Shown here: positions 1 to 9,044 of the stretch, piece by piece | Position numbering within the stretch: position 1 is the stretch's first letter | Layout of the letters: every line of letters begins with the position of its first letter | Source: Spinacia oleracea | Taxonomy: Eukaryota; Streptophyta; Magnoliopsida; Caryophyllales; Amaranthaceae | Assembly (NCBI RefSeq): GCF_020520425.1 | Contig: NC_079490.1 | Span: 1,302,001 to 1,366,000 of the forward strand | Direction of reading: 5' to 3' | Length of the DNA: 64,000 nucleotides | Notes under the pieces: model-generated | What the model saw: only the letters and a program-made list of their open reading frames with translations | Told to the model about the DNA's origin: nothing | Database searches by the model: none | Program-made: the position numbers and the translations under genes

Positions 1-1206
1 TACTTGATTAGTACTCAGAAGAATAACAGATAGATGATTCATTGATTCTGCAGGAACTTACCTAGTTTATGATTATATTTTTGTACTGATTGATTATTTG
101 AATGTGATTTTCATGCTGGAGTATTTAATCCTAATGATTGGAACCTCCGTTCCATAAAGTTCCTCACTTTTCCGATCATGTTTATAACTTGTTTTGTATC
201 TTGAGTAAACATTATCAGCAACATAATCTAACTTGCAAAATAAAAAATTCAGAACACAATTAACTGTTGAATAATGAGATTCATAGCTTCGATCATAATC
301 TGACTCGAAAAATAAGAATGATCAGAACAAATTGTCAAAAGTTTTCACAAAACGAACTCAAGAAAATGCTGTAATTGTTGTTTATGTGCAAAGGTCAGCT
401 TTTCTGCAATACAGAAGGCATCAAATTGATCTTCTGAAGTTTTTTTTAACTGTCAAATAACTTATTGAAGCAGTAGAATCAATTTAGTAAGAACATAAGC
501 TGTTTTTTTACAAAAGCACTTAACTGTAATATTTGTAATATTGATCAAATTGGAAGCAAAATCACCCGACAGTTTTTCCTTGTTTTCAGATGCAGCAATT
601 TCAAGCAGATAAAAAGAATGTAGACTTAATTGATCAGTACAACATAGTTATAATAGCAAGAACATCTTCATTAATCATTATAGAACAATATATAAATCTT
701 GTTTGATGAGTAGTTTTGATTCTCCTTGGTCATAAAACTGTTTGATCACTCCAAAAACATTTGTAAGATCAAGAAAAAGTATAGCAAATTAGCAATACTG
801 CAGTCCTGTGTTTCAATTGGTTCCTGATAAATGTCTGTCAGTTGAAGTTCAAGAATACTGTTCAAATTGGAATCAGAATCACCAGACAGATTTTCCTTGG
901 TTTCAGATGCAGTAAATTCAAGCAGATAAAAATAGTGTTCACTCTTATTTGATTAGTACAGCATAGTTATAATTGCAAGAACATGTTCATTATAGATCAT
1001 TATATCACTTTTATCTGATCATTAGTTCAGATTTTCTGTTGTTATAAAACTGTTTGATCAATGCAAGAACATTTTTTATGAAAAATTATAGCTATAGCGC
1101 GATCCCTTAACAATTGAAAGTATCCTGAAAATGAAAAGGTACAAGAATTCTGTTTAAACTTACTGTCTGACATTTTAATGAATTGTTATCATATTGTGTT
1201 TTTCAG
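1..1206 (+). other. psbO: psbO intron (partial, 3' end)
   Basis: AT-rich DNA without a coding frame runs up to the acceptor 'gtttttcag' at 1198-1206, directly before the psbO exon. It is therefore taken as the 3' part of the intron separating the transit-peptide exon (outside the window) from the main exon. It contains an imperfect internal duplication, listed separately. How far the intron extends to the left cannot be seen. Confidence 0.75.
543..1074 (+). repeat. Imperfect tandem duplication inside the psbO intron
   Basis: A block of about 215 bp at 543-763 recurs at 860-1074, an offset of about 317 bp. Shared blocks occur in the same order: 'ttttcagatgcag', 'ttcaagcagataaaaa', 'catagttataat', 'gcaagaacat' and 'ataaaactgtttgatca'. 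The copies differ by scattered substitutions and small indels, so the duplication is not recent. Confidence 0.75.
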
Positions 1207-1962
1207 GGGGCAAATGCCGAGGGAGGTAAGAGATTGACCTACGACGAGATCCAGAGCAAGACATACCTCGAAGTCAAAGGAACTGGAACAGCCAACCAAT
1301 GCCCAACAGTCGAAGGAGGAGTCGACTCCTTTGCCTTCAAACCCGGGAAGTACACTGCCAAGAAGTTCTGCCTCGAACCAACCAAATTCGCTGTCAAAGC
1401 CGAAGGAATCAGCAAAAACTCAGGACCAGACTTCCAAAACACCAAGCTCATGACCCGTTTAACCTACACCCTCGACGAGATCGAGGGACCCTTTGAGGTC
1501 TCGTCCGATGGCACGGTCAAGTTTGAGGAGAAAGACGGTATTGACTACGCTGCAGTCACGGTCCAGCTCCCTGGTGGGGAGCGTGTCCCGTTCTTGTTCA
1601 CCATCAAGCAACTTGTTGCATCAGGGAAACCTGAGAGTTTCAGTGGTGACTTCCTAGTCCCGTCTTACCGTGGATCCTCGTTCCTTGACCCAAAGGGCCG
1701 AGGTGGGTCCACCGGGTATGACAACGCTGTTGCGTTGCCTGCCGGTGGGAGAGGAGACGAGGAGGAACTTCAGAAGGAAAACAACAAGAATGTTGCTTCC
1801 TCAAAGGGGACAATCACCTTGAGTGTCACCTCGAGTAAGCCGGAAACCGGTGAGGTTATCGGAGTTTTCCAGAGTCTTCAGCCGTCGGACACTGACTTGG
1901 GTGCTAAGGTACCCAAAGATGTGAAGATTGAGGGTGTTTGGTATGCACAACTTGAGCAATAA
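1207..1962 (+). CDS. psbO: PsbO, oxygen-evolving enhancer protein 1 (33 kDa), last exon
   Basis: PsbO is the extrinsic lumenal subunit of photosystem II that stabilises the Mn4CaO5 cluster and its chloride supply. The frame opens in phase 0 right after the splice acceptor. GANA closes the lumenal targeting peptide and the mature protein starts at 1219 with [14 protein letters not shown]. The mature part is 247 residues, the normal size. The conserved disulfide cysteines are present at mature positions 28 (TANQC) and 51 (KKFC). The family motif [14 protein letters not shown] and the signature [20 protein letters not shown] are intact, and the protein ends in WYAQLEQ. No frameshift or internal stop is seen. 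An ATG at 1183 lies in the intron and is not the start; the initiator and chloroplast transit peptide are encoded left of the window. Codon choice (GC-rich third positions) contrasts with the AT-rich surroundings, as expected of a highly expressed gene. Confidence 0.97.
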   Translation, partial: GANAEGGKRLTYDEIQSKTYLEVKGTGTANQCPTVEGGVDSFAFKPGKYTAKKFCLEPTKFAVKAEGISKNSGPDFQNTKLMTRLTYTLDEIEGPFEVSSDGTVKFEEKDGIDYAAVTVQLPGGERVPFLFTIKQLVASGKPESFSGDFLVPSYRGSSFLDPKGRGGSTGYDNAVALPAGGRGDEEELQKENNKNVASSKGTITLSVTSSKPETGEVIGVFQSLQPSDTDLGAKVPKDVKIEGVWYAQLEQ

Positions 1963-3119
1963 AAGGGTAAAATTTCTGTATGAATGTACTGATTTTTCAG
2001 CTCTTTTTGTTGTAAGGATTTCTTGAGACTCTTTAAGGAGGAACTTATAAATGATCATTACCTTGCTTGTATATTATAAGTTTCTTGTACAAGTTCATGT
2101 CCTAAACTTGCAAATTTTCGGTAGCGAAAAATGATCTTTACTGCATCATGTTGGGACCTGTATTCACCTGAAAGGTGCGTTCTATTCACCTTATTTTTAG
2201 TGAATGACATCAAAACCCATATCAACCTTAAGTGTATATTACATGTACTTGAGGCTCTATGCCTTTAGATGGATGGTTTGGCTCATAAGAGTTTTACCAT
2301 GTAAATTATCAATTTATCATCAAATCATGATAAATTAAAAGGATCTTTTGAATGTTTTTTCCTAGTAGTTATAATAATCAAATCCAATGATAAATTCAAT
2401 AGGAAATGAATGTGAAGAAATAGAGAGGATCCTAACCTAACACTTTAATGAGGGCCTTGTTATTTGATGATCATTTGATGTTCATTATACATGTGTAAAA
2501 TTACACTCCTTATACATCTCCCTTGTACGCAACAATCACAGGCTTTCTGACCAACTACTAGTTTAAAATACCAAAATATATGAAAAAGCCTCTAAAACAA
2601 GCCTGAATCGAGTCATATTTAGCAATTGTTTGAGATTACGATAGTGTTCATTTGCCTAAATATTATCTTGACAATAACCGAACCGGATATAAGATGAAAA
2701 ATCATCAATTGATTAATTTTGGACTAGTGACAACCCTATCACAATGTATTGCACACACATTAAATATATTGTCTTTCTTCTTCTTTCTTGTTTGCGTTCT
2801 TTAATTTGTAAGTTAAAAGGATTCACCTGCAAACTTCAGGAGAGGATCTTTCACCGGCGTCATTCGCGTTAAGGCCCTGATCATTTTTCAAAATGATTTA
2901 CCTAAGAATTCTGTAAAATATTAAAGTTTTAAATCCGCCACGGCCTGAGATGAAAAATAAAATAAACTTCATTAAATAATAGAATTGCATATATGACGAT
3001 ATCGCTACTCCGCCACCTCAACAGCAAAATATTACCTTACTTTACCATAATGAATTTTGGTCGGCCCAAATTATTTGCCCCAATACGATAAAAGAACCGG
3101 CTATTTACCAGTCAATTGA
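1963..3119. other. psbO 3'UTR and intergenic DNA
   Basis: An AATAAA lies at the stop codon of psbO (about 1957-1962), and T-rich DNA of 3'UTR type follows to roughly 2150. The rest to 3119 is AT-rich with no coding frame, RNA gene or clear repeat that I can recognise. Confidence 0.5.
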
Positions 3120-5296
3120 CTCAATTCAAACAAACAGAGTGGCGTTGTTCAGTCAAAATTACCAGGAGAGCTACATATCTGCAAATTCCAGGTAAAATAA
3201 AACTGCAAATTGTAATTTCTGAATCACGCAATTTGATTTATTCTGTGGTAATTGTGCTTGGCTTTGTCAGAAATTTCTGGGTTTATCTTGTGTGAGTTCT
3301 GCAAATTTGTTGTGGAAAAACAATTACCATGAAATCGACCTGTGTTAGAATGATCGAATCCTTGTATTATAGCAGTTAATTTCAATTACGAATTTCTTAG
3401 GGTATTATATTTCGTTCTTTAGCAACTAGGTTTCCCCCAAATTTGTTGAGCTGGTTTGATTTTGTGTTTAAAGGTCTCACTTCCCTTGAATTCAGAAGAA
3501 AAACAAGTAATCTGGTGCATGTTTCTTCAAATTCTATTGAAAAGGGTTTATTTTTAGAATTTGAGGTTAATTTCTAAGGTTGCTATGTTGTAATTTGATT
3601 GTTATGATTGCAATTGAATGGTGTTCAAAGGGTTCTGGGTTTTCATTGCATATTATAATTGCTTGTGCTGGATTTTCTTTTGATGAATTTGGACAGTAGA
3701 GGTTTCACTTTGGGAGATTTTATTGACATATGATTGTATTCGAGATCATTGTTATCTGATTCGCTAGTCTGAGATTCGATAAAGGTTTGCAATTCGCTAC
3801 CTAATTTGCTAAATTAGACCAAAAATGTGCCATTTTTATGTTATAATTCGCTTTTTTGGTTTGTGGTTTGTGGAGTGATTAGAAAATTAGGTAACATTGT
3901 TCGAGATCATAGCATGGAAATGTTTTAATTTCTAAGTACATGTGTTACCACTTTTATGTATGGTAATTTTAAGCATTGTTATTTGTATTATGCATAAAGG
4001 TTACTTAGGCAGGCTAAGAGGGAAACAGACTCACTCACTCAATGCCGAATGCTGAATGCAGTTTTCACTTTCCATTAGCCAACCGACTAATGTTGTTTGC
4101 AATTGGGATCTCTTGAAAATCTCACTATGTTAAGTCAATTATTTACGTTTTTACTCTGAAACAAATGTAGTAATTGGTTGTTTGTTGAATCTTGAACAAT
4201 TATGTTCTTAATGATGTTAATAACTTAATATGCATTTTCCTTTTCAGCTACATTCTTCTGATGTGTGAGGTATTTTTTGCTCATGGTGTCATAATGACTA
4301 TACTTTGTTCATTTTCGATAAACAATATGCTAATAGCTGATGTCTTCATAAGATTGTTAATGGTTACCCTAGAATCACTAGTCAGATTCATGTTAACAGG
4401 ATGCAATTAACTATTGAGCTATCCTTTTTGCTCTTGTATTTCACTAGTTGGTAATTCCATGTCCTTAGATTTCTATGGGAATTACCTTACTACACATTTC
4501 TCTTTTGTGTCTGTGATGATGATTTACAGATGAAAGCAAGAATGGCTTGTACAGTGTACTGTGTAAAGTCTATGTCGGTTTTCTTTATCTTGGAAATGAA
4601 CATCAACCTCTTTGGTATAGGCTTAAATATCAGACGAGACTCTGAACATATTTTGTTTGACTTGTAGCTTGAATCCATTACCATGATTTGTGTAACGTTG
4701 ATCATTGTTAGTGTAAAACTGAGATTAGTGTGTGATTCATAACTCATGTGTGCTATTAATCGAATGGCTTATATTTTCAGTTTCTTACGCATTTCTACCT
4801 CACCTTTTCATGGGCTCATGCTCTTTTATTAAAGTTGCCTCCTTTTCCTTGTTTTGTGGACTCTATACCAGGTTTTGTTCTGTTCGACTTATTTTGACTT
4901 CTTTCAGACAAAATAAAGACAAAATAAAGTCAGATAAGTTCAGAAAAAATAAGTTTCTTTCCAGTTATTTTTACACACAAATAAGTTTATTTCAGATAAA
5001 ATAAGTTTTTATGGACAAAATATATTTTTTTCGGATAAAATAAGTTCAGTTAAGTTTAGATAAGTTTAGATAAGTCCAGTTAAGTTTAGATAAGTTCATA
5101 ATATAAGTTCAGACAAAATAAGTTGAATAGAGCGGAGCCTGATTAGTTGTTACTCCATATCTCTTAAAACATGTACTGCTGAATTTTGTACATTGCTGGC
5201 TCGAGTATAGTGTTGGAAACTACTAATTTCTGTCTATAAGTATGTAACATCCAAGGTTAATATGGTACCATATTAACTACATATTCACCTTTGCAG
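3120..5296 (+). other. Probable 5'UTR exon (3120-3191) and long 5'UTR intron of the RWP-RK gene
   Basis: A good donor, CAG|GTAAAA, lies at 3189-3197. A good acceptor, 'tttgcag', ends at 5296, only 11 bases before the ATG of the RWP-RK protein. The T-rich DNA between has no coding frame, which fits a 5'UTR intron of about 2.1 kb. The transcription start is not determined. A TATA-type MITE-rich stretch occupies 4871-5139. The exon assignment is an inference from splice-site shape only. Confidence 0.45.
4871..5139. mobile_element. Tourist-like MITE, TAAGTTCAG-repeat family
   Basis: The left end 'ggttttgttctgttcgactt' is matched by the inverted right end, which reads 'ggctccgctctattcaactt' on the other strand. 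The interior is built of repeated 'ataagttcaga' units. The same ends and filler recur at 13.7, 30.75, 30.97 and 45.6 kb. The flanks do not show a clean 3-bp duplication, so the borders are approximate. Confidence 0.6.
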
Positions 5297-5307
5297 GAGA
5301 TGCAAAT

Positions 5308-6099
5308 ATGAGTTCTGTACAGAACCAAAAGTCAAGCATCGACCATTCCCTGTCATTTGAAGATGTATCCAAGCTATTCTCCCTTCCCCTCTCTGAGGCA
5401 GCCGACATTCTTGGTGCCTCTACGAGTGTTCTAAAGAAAATATGCAACGAGAACGGTCTTGAACGGTGGCCCCACCGCAAATATCTCGTTGGAAAGAGCA
5501 TTGAAGACATAAAGAACGAAGCTGCTAAAGAGAAGAGTAAACCACTGAGAGGAGTTTCACCAAAGAGTAATGTGACAACATCTTCACCAGCAACTTCTTC
5601 CCCAAGTTCTCGACCCAATATTGACCCGCCCAGTATTAACCCGCGAATAACCGACCCTGACCGGACCCGCCCAATAACCAATAATGCTCAACAGCAGCCG
5701 GGAAGCAAGGCGGCTGCAGCCACTTGGCGGTCAAACCAGATGCTTGCTTCAGGTTTGACAACAGAAACCAGCACCGATGAGTTCAAGTATGGGTTCCCGT
5801 CAACTGGTTTATCAGAGTGCACGTACAGATGGTGGGGGAGAAGCTTTAATGGTGGTAATGGAGTTTCGAAGGATGACACAAAAACCAATGTTGAAGATGA
5901 TGATGATGCTACGTGTGAGGAGAAAACTGACAGCATGGAAGAGGATAACCGGGATGAAGTTTCGTTATCAGGTATCAGGAAACGAGCTATGGAGGAAGGA
6001 AAGAAGGCGTTGAAGTTTAACGTTTTGAAGAAATACGGGGTTGATAAACTTGGAAACGAAGAGAAGATATTGCTTCGTCGATTGTATCAAACTAGTTAA
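5308..6099 (+). CDS. RWP-RK-motif protein (263 aa)
   Basis: This is a predicted nuclear DNA-binding protein. Residues 15-58 form an RWP-RK-like domain: LSFEDVSKLFSLPLSEAADI, a helix-turn-helix part with STSVLKKIC, then the signature RWPHRK at 53-58. A Ser/Pro-rich linker spans about 83-135, an acidic patch EDDDD lies near 196-200, and the basic C-terminus contains KKYGVDKLGNEEKILLRRLY. It lacks the long N-terminal region and PB1 domain of NIN-like proteins and is close to RKD size, but the C-terminal block is not one I know from RKDs, so no symbol is given. The start at 5308 is chosen because it is the first ATG after the acceptor at 5296 and opens the whole frame. No upstream gene shares its strand within 3 kb. 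The reading frame is intact. Confidence 0.88.
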   Translation: MSSVQNQKSSIDHSLSFEDVSKLFSLPLSEAADILGASTSVLKKICNENGLERWPHRKYLVGKSIEDIKNEAAKEKSKPLRGVSPKSNVTTSSPATSSPSSRPNIDPPSINPRITDPDRTRPITNNAQQQPGSKAAAATWRSNQMLASGLTTETSTDEFKYGFPSTGLSECTYRWWGRSFNGGNGVSKDDTKTNVEDDDDATCEEKTDSMEEDNRDEVSLSGIRKRAMEEGKKALKFNVLKKYGVDKLGNEEKILLRRLYQTS

Positions 6100-6349
6100 A
6101 ATCATTGGTTATGTAAAGTTTGTTGCTGGTTTGCCTGCAATGTACTGGAACTTGCTTATGTTTGTCTATGGAGGTTATCCTGTATACAAGAACTTGTTGG
6201 ACTTTCAGAGAAATGGTGATATGGTATGTTATGATTCACTGAGAGAGTGTTTGTTTGGTGGGAATTGTGGTTGGGAATGGGAATTCATTTCCCAACTTGG
6301 TCTATTTCCTGTTTGTTAAGTGAGAACAGGAAATGAATATGGGTTTGGG
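6100..6349 (+). other. RWP-RK gene 3'UTR
   Basis: T-rich DNA after the stop codon, typical of a plant 3'UTR. The poly(A) site is not identifiable. A short open frame starting at 6041 is a shadow of the coding exon. Confidence 0.4.
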
Positions 6350-6570
6350 TAGACCTGATCATCTATGGCCCGGCCGTTGCCTCGACCCAGTCCGGCCCGA
6401 AAAAGTACGGGGTTGGGCAACCTCAAATACGCATTTTTCGACCAAAGCCCGAACGTTGTCCGAAAAAGCCCAAAAAAACCATGTCGGCCCGAAAATCCCG
6501 CACCAAATTTATGGGTGCGGGCACGAATATTTGTGTTAAAGTCTGACCCGGCCCGAATTTTAATCACCTA
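6350..6570. mobile_element. hAT-like MITE, copy 1 of a GC-motif family
   Basis: The left end TAGACCTGATCA is matched by the inverted right end, read on the other strand as TAGGTGATTAAAATTCGGGC. Near-identical flanks 'gggtttggg' (6341-6349) and 'ttggtttggg' (6571-6580) suggest an 8-10 bp target duplication, offset by two bases. The interior is rich in GGCCCG and CCCGAC blocks. A second copy with a perfect duplication is at 28669-28861, which supports the assignment. Open frames here are products of the GC-rich interior. Confidence 0.7.
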
Positions 6571-6948
6571 TTGGTTTGGGGAAGAAATGTTGAGCTCAAT
6601 TCCCATGATTATTCCCCCGGAATGGGAAAGAAACGAGGTTGCCAATTAGTTTGGGCCTGAGCCCATCATAGTTTAGGGGCAGCAGAGGAGGCTTTCATCT
6701 CACTCAAATGTACTCAGCCCATCACCTCCTAATATAGTAGTCCAATTGTCTCAACATGCTAGCTAAAAATAGAAATATTAGTATAAATCAAACATTTTAT
6801 TAAATATTTTTTGGTTAGGTGTAGAGTTAGCCTCAAAAGACAAGCTGACAAATAGTGTAGAGAGAGCCTTAAAGGACATGCTGATAATTGGTATAGACGG
6901 GAATGGAACTCGGGTCTTGGAGACCCTCTCTTAACACTTTATTAACTA

Positions 6949-7185
6949 AGGCCCCGTTCGGTATCGGTTTTTGTTTCCAGTTTTTTGTTTTTTACAAAAC
7001 TAAAAACCAAAATATGAAAACCACAAAAAGTAGTTTTCCAGTTTTTTGTTATCGGTTTTCAAAATCACCATGATTACTATAAGTATGACTAATTTTAAGT
7101 TCATCATTCAATTTAAATCATATGACTTTCAAAACCAAAAAAAAACCCCAAAAACTGAAAGCTACAGTAGTACCAAACGAGCCCT
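6949..7185. mobile_element. MITE with AGGCCCCGTT ends
   Basis: AGGCCCCGTTCGGTA at the left is matched by the inverted right end AGGGCTCGTTTGGTA. TA flanks both sides (6947-6948 and 7186-7187). The interior is rich in 'aaaactaaaaacc' and its complement. The ends resemble Tourist-type GGCCTTGTTTGG termini. I cannot decide between a TA and a 3-bp duplication. Confidence 0.6.
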
Positions 7186-8459
7186 TATCAAACATTAATT
7201 ATACCGATTAAGGCGGGATTTTGTAATACATTTCTAAATTAATTCTACGAAATATATCACATACTCATATTTACAACCCTAAGAACTGCATAGACCATTC
7301 TGGAGAAAATTGAATAAAATTATTATGGAGTACCCCAATGGAGTCACCATTTAGTTGAGCTCATTAAGGACTATAAGGACTACCCTTACTTTGCATTATT
7401 ACAACCAACAAGGCAAAGGACCACAATAACCAAAAAATTAAGGGCATGTCCTATAAATCTATAGTAATGTTTATAAATGTGATCACTTATTGTTGACAAT
7501 TTCTGACACTTGTACTGTTTCTTGCTTAAACCATATGTAATTAAGAATGAAGCAAAACTAATAAATAAATTTTTTTTTTTAAAAAAAAAAAAAAGCAGGT
7601 AGACAATTAGTACTAAGAGGTCCCATAAACAAAGTTTATGTGTAACTTTTTCGCACTATTATTGTTCCTATAAATCATGTAAACAAACATTACATACCTT
7701 AAATTTAATGTTTTAAGTCTTAATCCCATATTAATGTCTAGCTTATTACAGACAATCGTACCAAATGATAAGGTTAAAAACATTAAAAAAAAAAAAAAAA
7801 AAAAAAACTACTGTATGTTTCTTTCTCACTCTCAAACCCACTGTTAATTTACCTACCGAAAGTGACCTTACATTTATAAGGTAATTACAACAGTAATAAG
7901 GACTAACTATATTTGGGAAATTACATAAATGTACTTGTGATTTATTGGACATTGTTCAAGTTGGTTTATACCTATTGAACGACTATGATAAGTCGATAAC
8001 ATTTACAAGTTTCCAAAATGATAAAGGTCGCAACATGCGACCTTTAAGCCGTGTCACAATGATGACATGGCATGCTTATGTGTCGCGATTTAAATAGGAA
8101 ATTAAAATATTTAACTTATATATTCTATTATACATGTATCAAAAAAAGGTAGGAAAATCTTAATATTCTAATTTGTTTCCTTCTTTATATTGATTACCGT
8201 ATTTACATAATTTCATAGTAAAAATATTGCATTGATAGTAAAAATATTATGATGACGTATAGCCTACGTGGCGCATACATGTACCAATTAAACTCCAACA
8301 CGTAAGATTGCGACAACTAAATATTGTCGCAACTTGCGACCTTTATCATCACCCTACAAGTTTTCATCTCTTGGATCTACTTGTATTTTTGGTTTAAGTT
8401 TCTCCTTTAATTAAGTACTTTTTAACGGACGGGAGGAAGAATAAAAGTCAATAACTTTA
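7186..8459. other. Intergenic DNA with A/T homopolymers
   Basis: No gene is seen. There is a T-run joined to an A-run at 7569-7593 and a long A-run near 7782-7807. Near 8020-8345, 'aaggtcgcaacatgcgacct' and 'gtcgcaacttgcgaccttta' are related blocks about 300 bp apart, perhaps the ends of an unidentified repeat. Confidence 0.45.
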
Positions 8460-9044
8460 CACTACAGAAATTGTACCATTAACGACGGGAAATCCCGTCG
8501 CTAAAGACCAATAATCGTTGATTAACGACGGGATTTTCTGTCGCGAACCCACCTGTCATAAAAAGGGGTCGTCGTTAATGGAAAATCTCGTCGTTAACCC
8601 GTCATAAAAGACATTTGCGACGATTGTTCCCGTTTTTGTTGGGTTGTTAGCTCCGTTGAGCGACGACCCTTCCACTCGGCACCGTCGGATCACTAAGGCC
8701 GACTTTCGTCCCTGCTCGACGGGTGGGTCTTGCACTCAAGCTCCCTTCTGCCATTGCACTCGAAGGCCAATCTCCGTCCGGCCCGAGGAAACCTTTGCAC
8801 GCCTACGTTACCTTTTGGGAGGCCTACGTCTCATAGAAACTGTCTACATGAGAATGTCCCTTGGCCCGAAGGTCCTGACACAAGGTTAGAATTCTAGCTC
8901 TTCCAGAGTGGTATCTCACTAATGGCTCGGGCCCTCCGGGAAGGGGACCTTCTTCGCCTTCCACCTAAGCTGCGCAGGAAAAGCCCAAAGCCAATCCCAG
9001 AGAACAATATTAGGTTGTTATAAAAGATACAAATTATTGTAGTG
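8460..9044. mobile_element. Non-autonomous CACTA-like (En/Spm) element
   Basis: The left end CACTACAGAAATTGTA and the inverted right end CACTACAATAATTTGTA form terminal inverted repeats of the CACTA type. Within the first 170 bp, the subterminal motif 'cgacgggaaatcccgtcg' and variants such as 'taacgacgggattt' and 'tcgtcgttaa' repeat in both orientations, which is typical of transposase-binding arrays. The flanking triplets are TTA (left) and TTG (right), a possible decayed 3-bp duplication. There is no transposase frame. The interior is a plastid rRNA fragment (next entry). Confidence 0.78.
8652..9006 (-). pseudogene. rrn23: Plastid 23S rRNA fragment (NUPT), antisense, inside the CACTA-like element
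   Basis: Read on the minus strand, these 355 bases follow the plastid large-subunit rRNA, domain IV-V region, as I know it: 'gggattggctttgggctttt', then 'gcgcagcttaggtggaagg', 'gataccactctggaagagct', 'ggacggagattggcc' and 'gacccacccgtcgagcaggg', ending at 'cgtcgctcaacgg'. Scattered substitutions show it is an old nuclear copy, not plastid DNA. The nuclear 25S gene does not carry these blocks. An 81-codon open frame at 8644-8889 is a by-product of the rRNA sequence and is not a gene. Confidence 0.85.

Noticed and set aside
1239..1451. Minus-strand open frame opposite psbO
   Set aside because: Shadow of the GC-rich psbO coding frame; no motif of its own.
4192..5004. Short frames in the RWP-RK 5'UTR intron
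   Set aside because: Low-complexity, on both strands, inside an intron bounded by good splice sites.
5277..5681. 134-codon minus-strand frame opposite the RWP-RK gene
   Set aside because: Shadow of a well-supported exon; includes intron and start-codon region of the real gene.
6316..6649. Overlapping frames on both strands near 6.4 kb
   Set aside because: They fall within a hAT-like MITE with readable ends; the GC-rich interior lacks stops.
8644..8889. 81-codon open frame on the plus strand
   Set aside because: It lies wholly in the antisense plastid 23S rRNA fragment; the open frame is a by-product of rRNA sequence.
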